A stretch of DNA of 64,000 bases from Pseudomonas taiwanensis DSM 21245 (GTDB taxonomy: Bacteria > Pseudomonadota > Gammaproteobacteria > Pseudomonadales > Pseudomonadaceae), in NCBI RefSeq assembly GCF_000425785.1, contig NZ_AUEC01000005.1, positions 1-64,000 on the forward strand, written 5' to 3'. Below the pieces are notes generated by a model that did no database searches, was not told where the DNA came from, and saw only the letters and a list, made by a program, of their open reading frames with translations. The translations under genes were made by a program, and so were the position numbers. Positions 28,278 to 37,663 of the stretch are shown here, in pieces (position 1 is the first letter of the stretch; each line of letters begins with the position of its first letter).

Positions 28278-31200
28278 TCAGCCCTTCTTCACCCTGAACC
28301 AAGCCGCATACAACGCCGGCAGGAACAGCAGCGTCAAAACGGTCGCAACGATCAACCCCCCCATGATCGCCACCGCCATCGGTCCGTAGAACACGCTGCG
28401 CGACAGCGGAATCATTGCCAGTACCGCCGCCAACGCAGTCAGCACGATGGGCCGGAACCGTCGTACCGTGGCCTCGATGATCGCTTGCCAACGCTCCATA
28501 CCCGCCGCGATGTCCTGTTCGATCTGGTCCACCAGGATTACCGAGTTGCGCATGATCATCCCTGCCAGGGCAATGGTGCCGAGCATGGCGACGAAGCCAA
28601 ACGGCTGGCGGAACACCAACAGGAACAAGGTCACGCCAATCAGCCCCAACGGCGCGGTGAGGAATACCATCACCGTGCGCGAGAAGCTGCGTAACTGGAT
28701 CATCAGCAAGCTCAACACCACCACGATGAACAACGGCATGCCGGCGTTCACCGACTTCTGACCGCGCTCGGAGTCCTCCACCGTACCGCCAACCTCCAGC
28801 AAATAGCCGTCCGGCAGCTTGGCCCTGATGTCTTTCAAGGTCGGCTCGATCTGCCGCACCAGCGTTGCCGGTTGTTCGTTGTCGTAGATGTCCGCACGCA
28901 CGGTGACGGTCGGCAGGCGGTTGCGGTGCCAGATGATGCCTTCCTCGAAACCATACTCCAGGGTCGCGACCTGCGAGAGCGCAACGCTCTGGCCGTTGTC
29001 GGTGGGTAACGCCAGGCTGCCGAGGTTGCCCAACTGGCTGCGTTCCTGCGGGGTACCGCGCAGCAGGATCTCGATCAGCTCGTTGTCTTCACGGTACTGG
29101 CTCACCGAAGTGCCGGTGAGCGAGCTTTGCAGGAAGCTCGACAGATGCGAGGTGCTCACGCCGAGGGCTCGCGCACGATCCTGATCGATTTCCAGGAACA
29201 CCGCCTTGCTCGGCTCCTCCCAGTCCAGGTGCACGTTCACCACATGAGGGTTCTCACGCACTTTTTCGGCCACCTCGCGGGCCAGGGCGCGGGCCTTCTC
29301 GATGTGCTCGCCGGTGACCCTGAACTGCACCGGATAGCCCACGGGCGGACCATTTTCCAGGCGCGTGACACGGGCGCGCAGGTCGGGGAACTGCTGGTCC
29401 ATGGTGGCGATCAGCCAACTGCGCAGGCGCTCGCGGTCCTCCATCGACTTGGCCAGCACCACGAACTGGGCAAAGCTGGCGGCGGGCAACTGCTGGTCCA
29501 GTGGCAGGTAGAAGCGTGGCGAGCCGGTGCCCACGTATGCCACGTAGTTGTCGATGCCGTCCTGCTGCCTGAGCAGCGCTTCCAGTTGCTTGACCCGCTC
29601 GGCGGTATTGCTCAACGACGCGCCTTCGGCCAGCTTCAGGTCGACCATGAGCTCGGGACGACCCGAGGCTGGGAAGAACTGCTGGGGAACGAAGCGGAAC
29701 AGCAGGATGCTGCCGACGAAAGCGGCGATGGTCAGCAGGATCACCGTCTTGCGACGCCGCACGCACCACTCCACCACGCGCCGTACCCGTTGGTAGAAAG
29801 GTGTGGCGTAGGGGTCTGGCGCGTGGCCGTCCTTGCCGTGCCGTGCGGCATGCAGTTTGGCCAGGTCTGGCAGCAGCCGTTCACCCAGGTAGGGCACGAA
29901 CACCACGGCCGCCACCCATGAGGTCAGCAGGGCAATGGTCACCACCTGGAAGATCGAACGGGTATATTCGCCGGTGCTGGAGGCCGCCGTGGCAATCGGC
30001 AGGAAACCTGCAGCGGTGATCAGGGTCCCGGTGAGCATCGGGAATGCCGTGCTGCTCCAGGCGTAACTGGCCGCCTTGAGCCGGTCATAGCCCTGCTCCA
30101 TCTTGATCGCCATCATCTCCACGGCAATGATGGCGTCATCGACCAGCAGGCCCAGGGCCAGCACCAGTGCGCCGAGCGAGATCTTGTGCAGGCCGATGCC
30201 GAAGTAGTGCATCGCGGCGAAGGTCATTGCCAACACCAGTGGAATGGCCAGGGCCACCACCAGGCCGGTGCGCAGGCCCAGGGAGAAGAAACTTACCAGC
30301 AGCACGATGGCCAGGGCTTCCACCAGCACCTGCACGAACTCGCCGACCCCAGCCTTTACCGCCGCCGGTTGGTCCGAAACCTTGCGCAGCTCCATGCCGG
30401 CCGGCAGGCCTCGAGCCAGGCGCTCGAATTCGCCCTCAAGCGCCTTGCCCAACACCAGGATATCGCCCCCGTCCTTCATCGATACCGCCAGGCCAATGGC
30501 ATCCTCGCCCATGAAGCGCATGCGCGGCGCGGGCGGGTCGTTGAAGCCACGGTGCACATCGGCGACATCACCGATACGGAAGGTGCGATCCCCCACTCGA
30601 ATAGGGAACTGACGAATCTGGTCGACACTGTCGAAACGCCCGCTCACCCGCAGTTGCAAGCGCTCGCTAGGGGTTTCGAAGAAGCCAGCCGTGCTGACCG
30701 CGTTCTGCTCGCGCAGAGCTTGCTGCACGGCCTCCAGCGGCACACCGAGGGTCGCCAGCTTGAGGTTGGACAGTTCGATCCAGATTTTCTCGTCCTGCAG
30801 GCCGATCAACTCGACCTTGCCCACATCCTTCACCCGCTGCAGCTGGATCTGGATACGGTCGGCGTAATCCTTGAGCACGGCGTAATCAAAGCCTTTGCCG
30901 GTGAGCGCGTAGATATTGCCGAAGGTCGTGCCGAATTCATCGTTGAAGAACGGCCCTTGAATTTCGGGCGGCAAGGTGTGGCGGATGTCCGCGACTTTCT
31001 TGCGGATTTGGTACCACAGCTCGGGGATGTCCTTGGAGTGCAACGCGTCACGGGCCATGAAGGTCACCTGGGACTCGCCAGGGCGGGAGAACGAGACGAT
31101 CCGCTCGTACTCACCGGTTTCCATGAGCTTTTTCTCGATGCGCTCGGTGACCTGCCGCGATACTTCCTCGGCCGTGGCGCCGGGCCAGAGGGTGCGGATG

Positions 31201-31343
31201 ACCATGGCCTTGAAGGTGAACGGTGGGTCCTCGCTCTGCCCCAGCTTGGTGTAGGACATGGCACCAATGGCGGCCAACAATATCATCAGGAACAGCACGA
31301 TCTGGCGGTTACGCAGCGCCCATGCGGAAAGGTTGAAACCCAT
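28278..31343 (-). CDS. RND efflux transporter, inner-membrane permease
   Basis: A 1021-residue HAE1/AcrB-superfamily proton-driven pump. It starts MGFNLSAWALRNRQIVLFLMI and has the expected twelve membrane helices with two large periplasmic loops; the proton-relay aspartates are visible in GLLVDDAIIAVE. The N-terminal segment SYTKLGQSEDPPFTFKAMVI resembles the TriC/VexF branch rather than MexB. The membrane-fusion gene lies six bases upstream, and no outer-membrane channel gene is nearby, so it probably uses a TolC/OprM-type channel encoded elsewhere. Substrates cannot be predicted. Confidence 0.92.
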   Translation of the reverse strand: MGFNLSAWALRNRQIVLFLMILLAAIGAMSYTKLGQSEDPPFTFKAMVIRTLWPGATAEEVSRQVTERIEKKLMETGEYERIVSFSRPGESQVTFMARDALHSKDIPELWYQIRKKVADIRHTLPPEIQGPFFNDEFGTTFGNIYALTGKGFDYAVLKDYADRIQIQLQRVKDVGKVELIGLQDEKIWIELSNLKLATLGVPLEAVQQALREQNAVSTAGFFETPSERLQLRVSGRFDSVDQIRQFPIRVGDRTFRIGDVADVHRGFNDPPAPRMRFMGEDAIGLAVSMKDGGDILVLGKALEGEFERLARGLPAGMELRKVSDQPAAVKAGVGEFVQVLVEALAIVLLVSFFSLGLRTGLVVALAIPLVLAMTFAAMHYFGIGLHKISLGALVLALGLLVDDAIIAVEMMAIKMEQGYDRLKAASYAWSSTAFPMLTGTLITAAGFLPIATAASSTGEYTRSIFQVVTIALLTSWVAAVVFVPYLGERLLPDLAKLHAARHGKDGHAPDPYATPFYQRVRRVVEWCVRRRKTVILLTIAAFVGSILLFRFVPQQFFPASGRPELMVDLKLAEGASLSNTAERVKQLEALLRQQDGIDNYVAYVGTGSPRFYLPLDQQLPAASFAQFVVLAKSMEDRERLRSWLIATMDQQFPDLRARVTRLENGPPVGYPVQFRVTGEHIEKARALAREVAEKVRENPHVVNVHLDWEEPSKAVFLEIDQDRARALGVSTSHLSSFLQSSLTGTSVSQYREDNELIEILLRGTPQERSQLGNLGSLALPTDNGQSVALSQVATLEYGFEEGIIWHRNRLPTVTVRADIYDNEQPATLVRQIEPTLKDIRAKLPDGYLLEVGGTVEDSERGQKSVNAGMPLFIVVVLSLLMIQLRSFSRTVMVFLTAPLGLIGVTLFLLVFRQPFGFVAMLGTIALAGMIMRNSVILVDQIEQDIAAGMERWQAIIEATVRRFRPIVLTALAAVLAMIPLSRSVFYGPMAVAIMGGLIVATVLTLLFLPALYAAWFRVKKG

Positions 31344-31349
31344 CGGGAC

Positions 31350-32450
31350 TTACTCCTTGGCCGTCAGGTTCACCACACGGTTGGTGCGATCCACAGGCCG
31401 CACCTCCTGCCCTTCGCGCAGCACATGGCCGCCGGCGGCGACCACCCAGTCGCCAGGGTTGAGGCCTTCGAGCACTGGCACAGTGTCACTGCCATAAGCC
31501 CCAAGACGCACGGCAGCCCGTTCCAGTCGGCTGTCCTGGGTAACCCGCCAGACATAGGCCTGGCCGTTCTCTGCCGTCACTGCCGAGAGGGGCACCGACA
31601 ACGGGATCAGACCGTCGTGGGCGATGAACACCCGGGCACTCTGACCCAGCTCGGCCGGTGTTTGCGAGGAGGCGAACGCAATACGTGCCGCGAAGGTACG
31701 CGAGCGCGGATCGGCGGCGGGTGACAACTCACGAATGCGTCCTTCGAACCGTTGATTGGGGTGCGACCACAGCTCGATGCTCACGCTTTGCCCCACGCTG
31801 AAGCGGGCAAACTGTTGCTCCGGCAGGCCGATGGCCACTTCACGCTCACCGTCGGCGGCGAGGGTGAACACCGTCTGGCCGGCTGCTACCACCTGGCCAA
31901 CCTCAACTTGGCGTTTGGCGATCACTCCTGCCTGTGGCGCGCGCAGTACCGCGTACTCGGCCTGGTTACCCGCCACCTCGAACTGGGCCTTGGCCTGCTT
32001 GAGCCGCGCCAGACCAGCCCGATAGAGGTTTTCGGCATTGTCGTACTGGGAATGGCTGACCATCTGCCGGTCCAGCAGCTTCTGGTAACGATCACGTTCG
32101 GCTCGGACCAGCGACAGGTTGGCCTCGGCTGCCGCCAACTGGGCACGGTTGGCTTCCAGTTGCAGGCGCACGTCCTGTGGGTCGAGTTCGGCCAGCGGCT
32201 GGTCGGCCTTGACCCGCTGCCCTTCCTCGACCAAACGTTTGCTGACCTTGCCGCCGATACGAAACGCCAGCTCGGGCTCCAGGCGTGCACGCACTTCGCC
32301 GGGGAAGCTGTCGGCAGCGGCTTGCGCGGGTTGCGGTTGCACCACCAGAGCCGGACGAGGCGCGGCTGGTGAAGCGGCTTCCTGGCCACACGCCGCCAAC
32401 AACAACGCGGCGACGGCGGGCAAGGCGAGGGACAAGGCATGACGCAACAT
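31350..32450 (-). CDS. RND efflux membrane-fusion (periplasmic adaptor) lipoprotein
   Basis: A 366-residue adaptor with a lipoprotein signal peptide (Cys21 in LLLAACGQE). The biotinyl-lipoyl half-motifs flank a helical hairpin (LEANRAQLAAAEANLSLVRA), followed by beta-barrel and membrane-proximal domains, the HlyD/AcrA layout. The ATG at 32450 gives a canonical signal peptide; an upstream start would add eight residues. It is the first gene of the efflux operon, divergent from a TetR gene, and its promoter probably overlaps the palindrome at 32485-32500. Confidence 0.92.
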   Translation of the reverse strand: MLRHALSLALPAVAALLLAACGQEAASPAAPRPALVVQPQPAQAAADSFPGEVRARLEPELAFRIGGKVSKRLVEEGQRVKADQPLAELDPQDVRLQLEANRAQLAAAEANLSLVRAERDRYQKLLDRQMVSHSQYDNAENLYRAGLARLKQAKAQFEVAGNQAEYAVLRAPQAGVIAKRQVEVGQVVAAGQTVFTLAADGEREVAIGLPEQQFARFSVGQSVSIELWSHPNQRFEGRIRELSPAADPRSRTFAARIAFASSQTPAELGQSARVFIAHDGLIPLSVPLSAVTAENGQAYVWRVTQDSRLERAAVRLGAYGSDTVPVLEGLNPGDWVVAAGGHVLREGQEVRPVDRTNRVVNLTAKE

Positions 32451-32484
32451 GATGAATCCTTTCGCGAAGTGCACATCGAATATT

Positions 32485-32500
32485 TATACTGACGAGTATA
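32485..32500. promoter_or_regulatory. Candidate TetR operator in the efflux/regulator divergent region
   Basis: TATACT (32485-32490) and AGTATA (32495-32500) form a perfect six-base inverted repeat around GACG, set in an AT-rich stretch 35 bases upstream of the adaptor gene. On the minus strand the TATA-like bases would overlap a promoter for the efflux genes. A palindrome of this size between a TetR gene and its divergent target is the usual operator arrangement; binding is inferred. Confidence 0.6.
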
Positions 32501-32631
32501 TTAAATCAGGCCACCCGCGCCGGGAAGCGGGTGCTGGAAAGAAAATCAACATTAACGATTGGTCTGACCTTGCAGCCGGATGCCGTCCGAACCGGTAAGA
32601 TGGTCGACTTTTCCACCAGATGCGGACTCCA

Positions 32632-33261
32632 ATGCCCAACGACGCAACCATTGGCCCGGGCCGGCCGAAGGACCTGGCCAAGCGCGAGGCCATCCTCGAA
32701 GCGGCCAAGTCGCTGTTCCTCAGCCTTGGCTATGCCAACACCAGCATGGATGCGGTCGCTGCGGCGGCAGGTGTTTCAAAACTCACGGTCTACAGCCACT
32801 TCCAGGACAAGCAGACGCTGTTCTGCTCTGCGGTAATGGCCACCTGCCAGATCCAACTGCCCGACCTGCTGTTCGAGTACCCTGAAGGTGTGCCCGTGGA
32901 AGAGGTGCTACTGAACATTGCCCGTGGCTTCCAGGCACTGATCAGCAGTGACGAAGCGGTCAAGCTCAGCCGCCTGATCATGGCCCAGGGCAGCCTGGAC
33001 CCGAGTTTCGGCGAGTATTTCTACGAAGCCGGCCCCAAGCGTGTGCTGGCGGGGATGGAAGCGCTGCTGCGCGGCGCGCATGAGCGCGGGCTGCTGCGCA
33101 TCGACAACCCGCTGCGGGCGGCGGAGCACTTCTTTTGCCTGGTGAAAGGTGCGCCGGATTATCGGCTGCTGCTGGGGTGTGCGGGGCCGCTGGAAGGTGA
33201 AGAGGCCGAGGCGCATGTGCGGGAGGTGGTTGGGATATTTGTGCGGGCGTTCAAGCCTTGA
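32632..33261 (+). CDS. TetR-family transcriptional regulator of the adjacent RND pump
   Basis: A 209-residue regulator. The N-terminal helix-turn-helix is clear (TSMDAVAAAAGVSKLTVYSHFQDKQTLF, about residues 38-65), followed by a ligand-binding domain of the AefR/C-terminal type with FGEYFYEAGPKRVLAGMEALL. It is divergent from the MFP-RND genes by about 180 bases, so it most likely represses them in the absence of an inducer. The ATG at 32632 gives the usual short N-terminus; an in-frame ATG four codons upstream is also possible. Confidence 0.9.
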   Translation: MPNDATIGPGRPKDLAKREAILEAAKSLFLSLGYANTSMDAVAAAAGVSKLTVYSHFQDKQTLFCSAVMATCQIQLPDLLFEYPEGVPVEEVLLNIARGFQALISSDEAVKLSRLIMAQGSLDPSFGEYFYEAGPKRVLAGMEALLRGAHERGLLRIDNPLRAAEHFFCLVKGAPDYRLLLGCAGPLEGEEAEAHVREVVGIFVRAFKP

Positions 33262-33355
33262 AGAGCAGATAGATGACATGTTCGCCTAAAGCCTAAAATG
33301 CCATCTCTGTCTTTTGTGCCTCACCTGCGAAAGACAGAGAAAACGGCATGATTTC

Positions 33356-34300
33356 TTAATCTCCAGTCCAGCGTCGGATATTACCTTGCAAATGTTCGAT
33401 CATTGCCGCATCTCTCGTTGTACTCGCACCCCCGCGTGTCTTGAGATTGACTTCTTCTAACTCTGCAAAAGCCCTTTTAATCGCAGCCTCCCTATTTAAT
33501 GCTTCCTGCGCCGCTCTTCGCTCGACCAGGGTTGTTCTGGCTCGGGGGGCCGGAGAGGCAATAGGATTCAAACTTTGCGACTGAGCGATTCCACTATCAC
33601 CCAATGATTCCTTAATTTGTAGCTCAATCGCAAACTGTTCATCAATTTCAACTTGATTGAATAAATTCGAAAATTTATCACCTGCGCCGCCTGTCGACTG
33701 AGTATGCGTCGATACGCTATGAACTTGGCTTGTTTGACTCGTGACGTCCGGTACAACAGCTTTCGCTACCTTTGGCGCCTTCGCCTTCATCCCAAAGAGT
33801 CTTCTAAAGAATTTCCCGATGCCCCAAAAATGCCCTGTTGGATCAGTACGATTAACAGGATCTCCTGCACAATAGGCATACGCATTCAGGCCTCCGCCCC
33901 CAAACGGGCTCCAACTGTCAGGGCTGCAGAACCGCATTGTTACAAGACTGAACTGCCTGTAACCATTCCCCAGCAGATAGTTTCCAGTGATCGCATCCGG
34001 TCGCTCGCCATTGAAGGCAAGCAATGAAGGGACGCCACCACCCCGCGTAAGCTGGCCGTATGGCGAATAGACCTGCGGTACCGAGCGGCCTCCTTCAAGC
34101 ATGGAAAGTACTGAGCGCTTCTGATCGCATGCCATTAGTGCGCTGGGCAAGTCGGGCGCATTCTCGTTCTTTTGCGCGAGTAAATGGCCAGCGGCCTGAA
34201 GGGCGCGCCAGTGGCCTTGACCATTAATTTCAGTAGACAGAAGGCCCTTACAATAGAAGCGCTTGTGTCCCTGTTGTTGGGTAGCGGGTACGGTAATCAT
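33356..34300 (-). CDS. Orphan RHS-repeat-associated core protein with variable C-terminus
   Basis: A 314-residue protein. Residues 1-70 resemble the short leader of pseudomonad orphan RHS proteins (RFYCKGLLSTEI, HLLAQ, ACDQKRSVL). Residues about 75-157 are the RHS core, with YSPYG, LLAFNGERPDAITGNYLLGNGYR, FCSPDSWSPFGGGGLNAYAYC and terminal DPVNRTDPTGH. Residues 158-314 are a basic then Ser/Thr/Gln- and Arg-rich tail I do not recognise. No signal peptide or long YD-repeat shell is present, so it is not a complete Rhs toxin-delivery protein. The DNA is clearly AT-richer than its neighbours (for example 33600-33670), suggesting transfer. No immunity gene is evident. GAAGG lies about ten bases before the ATG. 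Confidence 0.82.
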   Translation of the reverse strand: MITVPATQQQGHKRFYCKGLLSTEINGQGHWRALQAAGHLLAQKNENAPDLPSALMACDQKRSVLSMLEGGRSVPQVYSPYGQLTRGGGVPSLLAFNGERPDAITGNYLLGNGYRQFSLVTMRFCSPDSWSPFGGGGLNAYAYCAGDPVNRTDPTGHFWGIGKFFRRLFGMKAKAPKVAKAVVPDVTSQTSQVHSVSTHTQSTGGAGDKFSNLFNQVEIDEQFAIELQIKESLGDSGIAQSQSLNPIASPAPRARTTLVERRAAQEALNREAAIKRAFAELEEVNLKTRGGASTTRDAAMIEHLQGNIRRWTGD

Positions 34301-34604
34301 GGCCCAAACACCTTCACTGTGGAGAATGCTCTCTATTTTTGGCAGACGGACTGTAATTTACAACTAGCAAATTTAACAGGTCCACTCAGGATCTGCGCTT
34401 TTCACAGGTATAAGCATTGACCTCAGACTGCGCTTTGCCCAAGGGAATTCGCTTGTTCGCAAAGATGTGACGAAGGTATGACACCGACTTCGTCGGTGTT
34501 CGCGGCTAAAGCCGCTCCTACAGAGATTTCACACACTTCGGATTCAGTGAGATCCCAGTGGGAGCGGCTTTAGCCGCGGAGAGTCCCGCACATGCAGAAC
34601 AGCA
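34301..34604. other. AT-rich upstream region of the RHS gene with REP elements
   Basis: About 300 bases without a gene. The half next to the RHS gene (34330-34420) is AT-rich and probably holds its promoter, although no convincing -35/-10 pair stands out. The other half holds the ACACCGAC/GTCGGTGT hairpin and two opposed REP copies listed separately. Confidence 0.45.
34481..34579. repeat. Inverted pair of REP elements
   Basis: CGCGGCTAAAGCCGCTCCTA (34501-34520) and its inverse GGGAGCGGCTTTAGCCGCGG (34560-34579) face each other across about 40 bases, preceded by a small perfect hairpin ACACCGAC-TTC-GTCGGTGT (34481-34499). The core matches the abundant P. putida REP family and the pair has a REPIN/BIME-like layout. 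The same core recurs near 48000. Confidence 0.85.
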
Positions 34605-35390
<786 letters not shown>

Positions 35391-35485
35391 CTAAAAAATC
35401 AAACCAAGCCCTTAATGAATCGGCACCTTCGGCCGATACAGGCAATATCCCGCTATTCTGCCAGAGCACAACGCGCGCGACTGCC

Positions 35486-36106
35486 ATGTCAGATACTCTT
35501 CCCATCGGCTTGACCTACCTGTCGCCTGTCGGCAACTACGGTCGACAGAATACCCAGGCACTCGGAGGCGTCAGCCACCTGTGGCAGGACTTCTTCGCCC
35601 GCGCGATGGCCGAACAGCAGGCCGAAGAGCCCGACAGCGTCAGCCAGGCGTGGGTGCAGTACGACAAAGACAGCGGTGAGCCGATTGGCGGGGCCAAGGC
35701 CCTGGCGCTGATCGAAACCCAGCGCGCCTGCCCGGTGCAGGACACCATCGTCGCGCCGCCCGAGCCGCTGTTCCTCCCCAAGGCAGAGCTTGAGGCCCAT
35801 TTGCTGGAGCCGGCTCCGGAGCCTTTCAGCGTCGCCGAAATGATCCAGCAGCAGCGCCAGCTCGACGTCAGCAACAACTGGCTGCGCCCTATCGTCATGA
35901 GCCAGGGCCACCCTCTCCCAGCGCCAGGCCCTGCGCCCTCGCCGCGCCCGCTGCACCTGCCGATCGCCGAGTTCGAGATGGACCTGCTCGACCCTGCGCC
36001 GACCCCGTACGACGATGCAACCATGGCCCAGCAGCAGAACGACCTGGAATTCGATATCCACTGGGCGCGCCCGGTGGTGCTGAACAACGTTCGCGCCCAG
36101 GCCTGA
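35486..36106 (+). CDS. Protein of unknown function with internal duplication, 206 residues
   Basis: I do not recognise a named family. It carries two clear tandem copies of about 47 residues: residues 94-142 (PLFLPKAELEAHLLEPAPEP, then MIQQQRQLDVSNNWLRPIV) and 155-202 (PLHLPIAEFEMDLLDPAPTP, then MAQQQNDLEFDIHWARPVV). A weaker third copy may lie at 36-70 (ARAMAEQQAEEP, SQAWVQYD). Each copy reads acidic helix, Pro-rich turn, Gln-rich helix, then aromatic-Arg-Pro strand. No signal peptide or membrane segment. It is convergent with the extensin-like gene, the two stops three bases apart. Codon use is typical, so the gene looks real. Confidence 0.75.
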   Translation: MSDTLPIGLTYLSPVGNYGRQNTQALGGVSHLWQDFFARAMAEQQAEEPDSVSQAWVQYDKDSGEPIGGAKALALIETQRACPVQDTIVAPPEPLFLPKAELEAHLLEPAPEPFSVAEMIQQQRQLDVSNNWLRPIVMSQGHPLPAPGPAPSPRPLHLPIAEFEMDLLDPAPTPYDDATMAQQQNDLEFDIHWARPVVLNNVRAQA

Positions 36107-36108
36107 AA

Positions 36109-36798
36109 TCAACGGCAGATCTGCCAGCGCCCCATATCGAGATGAAAGTGGTTGTGGTGGGCAGCGTTGTAGTCTGGCCCGAGCACCGTGTTGAAACTGT
36201 CACACGCCGCTTGTCGCACCAGACCCAGGAACGCCCTCTTCTGCCCGCCCGCCTGCCAGTCTCGCGCCAGCAGGATGCGCTGGCCGTCCTGTAGGCGAAA
36301 ACCGCTGATATCCAGGGCATTGGCCGTCGCATGCTGGCTCAGGCGGCCCTGTTCGCGGTTGTAGACATTGCGGCAAGCGAAGCTGCCAAGGTGCTCCACT
36401 CGAACCACCGACTGGCCGAACACCCGCTGCGCAGCCGGTTGCAGCCCATGGCGCTCGAACAGCGCGTAAGCCACCGCCAACGGGCAGCTGGCAAGGAAAC
36501 TACTGCTCAGGTGGGCTTGCCCTTGCTCGATGCGCCACACGTTCTGTAGCGGGCATTTGGCCGACGCCGGGCTGTCGGCTTGCGCCCGGTAGCGCAAGCC
36601 AGAGATCTCCAGCGCTTGGCGGCATAAGCGGGGGTCGTTGCGCAGGCGTGACAACTTATAGGCTGTCAGCAGGTTCGGCGGTTGACGCACATCCAGCGCA
36701 GCCCAGGGGTTCCAGGCATCAGGCAGGCGCCAGCCGTACTGCCAGGCGAGGCCCGCCGCCAACAGCAGCAAGCCGCACAGCAGCCCCAATGCGCGCAT
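36109..36798 (-). CDS. Extensin-like C-terminal domain protein, probable periplasmic zinc peptidase
   Basis: A 229-residue protein with an N-terminal membrane anchor (residues 4-20) and an extensin-like C-terminal domain. SQHATANALD (residues 154-163) matches the SxHxxGxAxD zinc-ligand pattern of M15 D-Ala-D-Ala/LD-carboxypeptidases, with Ala for Gly, and HHNHFHLD (214-221) supplies the HxH ligands. Seven cysteines (59, 82, 105, 142, 199 and 228 after the anchor, plus 8 within it) suggest disulfides in the periplasm. The fold relation implies peptidoglycan cleavage, but activity is inference. Its stop region abuts the repeat protein and its start lies six bases after the PEP-mutase gene. Confidence 0.82.
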   Translation of the reverse strand: MRALGLLCGLLLLAAGLAWQYGWRLPDAWNPWAALDVRQPPNLLTAYKLSRLRNDPRLCRQALEISGLRYRAQADSPASAKCPLQNVWRIEQGQAHLSSSFLASCPLAVAYALFERHGLQPAAQRVFGQSVVRVEHLGSFACRNVYNREQGRLSQHATANALDISGFRLQDGQRILLARDWQAGGQKRAFLGLVRQAACDSFNTVLGPDYNAAHHNHFHLDMGRWQICR

Positions 36799-36804
36799 GG
36801 CGCC

Positions 36805-37635
36805 TCAGCGGCGGAACAGGTCGTTGAGCTGGGCGAACGACAAGGCCTGCTCGCCGTAGCTGAAAGTGCCTTGCTCGCGAATCTCCAGCGCTGCGCGCTG
36901 CAATGCGCCCAGCGCCGCGCGGGCCAGTGACGAGCCAACGCTGATGCGACGCACGCCCAAGTCCTGCAGCTGATTGACGCTCAGCGGCACACCCGCCAGC
37001 CCCATCAGCACATTGACTGGCTTCGGCGCCACCGCCTGTACCACGGCACGCACTTCATCGACAGTGCGCAGTCCCGGCGCATAGAGCACATCGGCTCCCG
37101 CCTCGGCAAAGGCCTGCAGGCGCCGGACGGTGTCATCCAGATCCAGGCGCCCGTGCAGCAGGTTTTCCGCCCGGGCGCACAGGGTGAAGGGGAATGGCAG
37201 GCTGCGGGCAGCCTGCACCGCGGCGCGCACCCGCGCCACAGCCAGCTCGAAGTCGTAGATCGGCGCATCGGCATGGCCAGTGGCATCCTCGATCGAACCA
37301 CCGACCAAACCTGTTTCGGCGGCACGCAGGATAGTCTGGGCACACTGCTCGGGCAGATCGCCGAAGCCGTTTTCCAAGTCGGCGGCCACCGGCAAAGGCG
37401 TCGCATCGACGATCACACCGGCGTTGTCCAGCGTCTCATCCAGGCTCAAGGCGCCTTCGGCATCCGGTCGCCCCAGGCTGAAGGCCAGGCCCGCACTGGT
37501 AGTGGCCAATGCCTCGAAGCCAAGGCTGGCCAGCAGCTTGGCGGATCCAGCATCCCACGGGTTAGGGATGACGAAGGCGCCGTCACGCTCGTGCAGTGCC
37601 TTGAAGGCCTCGGCTCGTAGGGTCTGTACATCCAT
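36805..37635 (-). CDS. Isocitrate lyase/PEP mutase superfamily enzyme
   Basis: A 276-residue TIM-barrel enzyme of the PEP mutase/ICL superfamily. Visible motifs are IPNPWDAGSAKLL near the N-terminus, the metal-binding ADLENGFGD, and VGGSIEDATGH in place of the catalytic loop block. It lacks the KKCGH motif of isocitrate lyase, so a C-C bond lyase or oxaloacetate decarboxylase-like role is more likely, but the substrate is unknown. The second ATG (37635) has GGAGG eight bases upstream; the first is too close to that site. Followed closely by the extensin-like gene. Confidence 0.85.
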   Translation of the reverse strand: MDVQTLRAEAFKALHERDGAFVIPNPWDAGSAKLLASLGFEALATTSAGLAFSLGRPDAEGALSLDETLDNAGVIVDATPLPVAADLENGFGDLPEQCAQTILRAAETGLVGGSIEDATGHADAPIYDFELAVARVRAAVQAARSLPFPFTLCARAENLLHGRLDLDDTVRRLQAFAEAGADVLYAPGLRTVDEVRAVVQAVAPKPVNVLMGLAGVPLSVNQLQDLGVRRISVGSSLARAALGALQRAALEIREQGTFSYGEQALSFAQLNDLFRR

Positions 37636-37663
37636 GGTCATAACCTCCGGGGTCGGCGAGTGA

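Noticed and set aside
33356..34300. Complete Rhs toxin-immunity module
   Set aside because: There is no YD-repeat shell, delivery gene, known toxin motif or immunity ORF; only an orphan core is supported.
34481..34579. CRISPR-like or phage attachment repeat
   Set aside because: Only two copies in inverted orientation with the REP core; no regular spacers, Cas genes or integrase.
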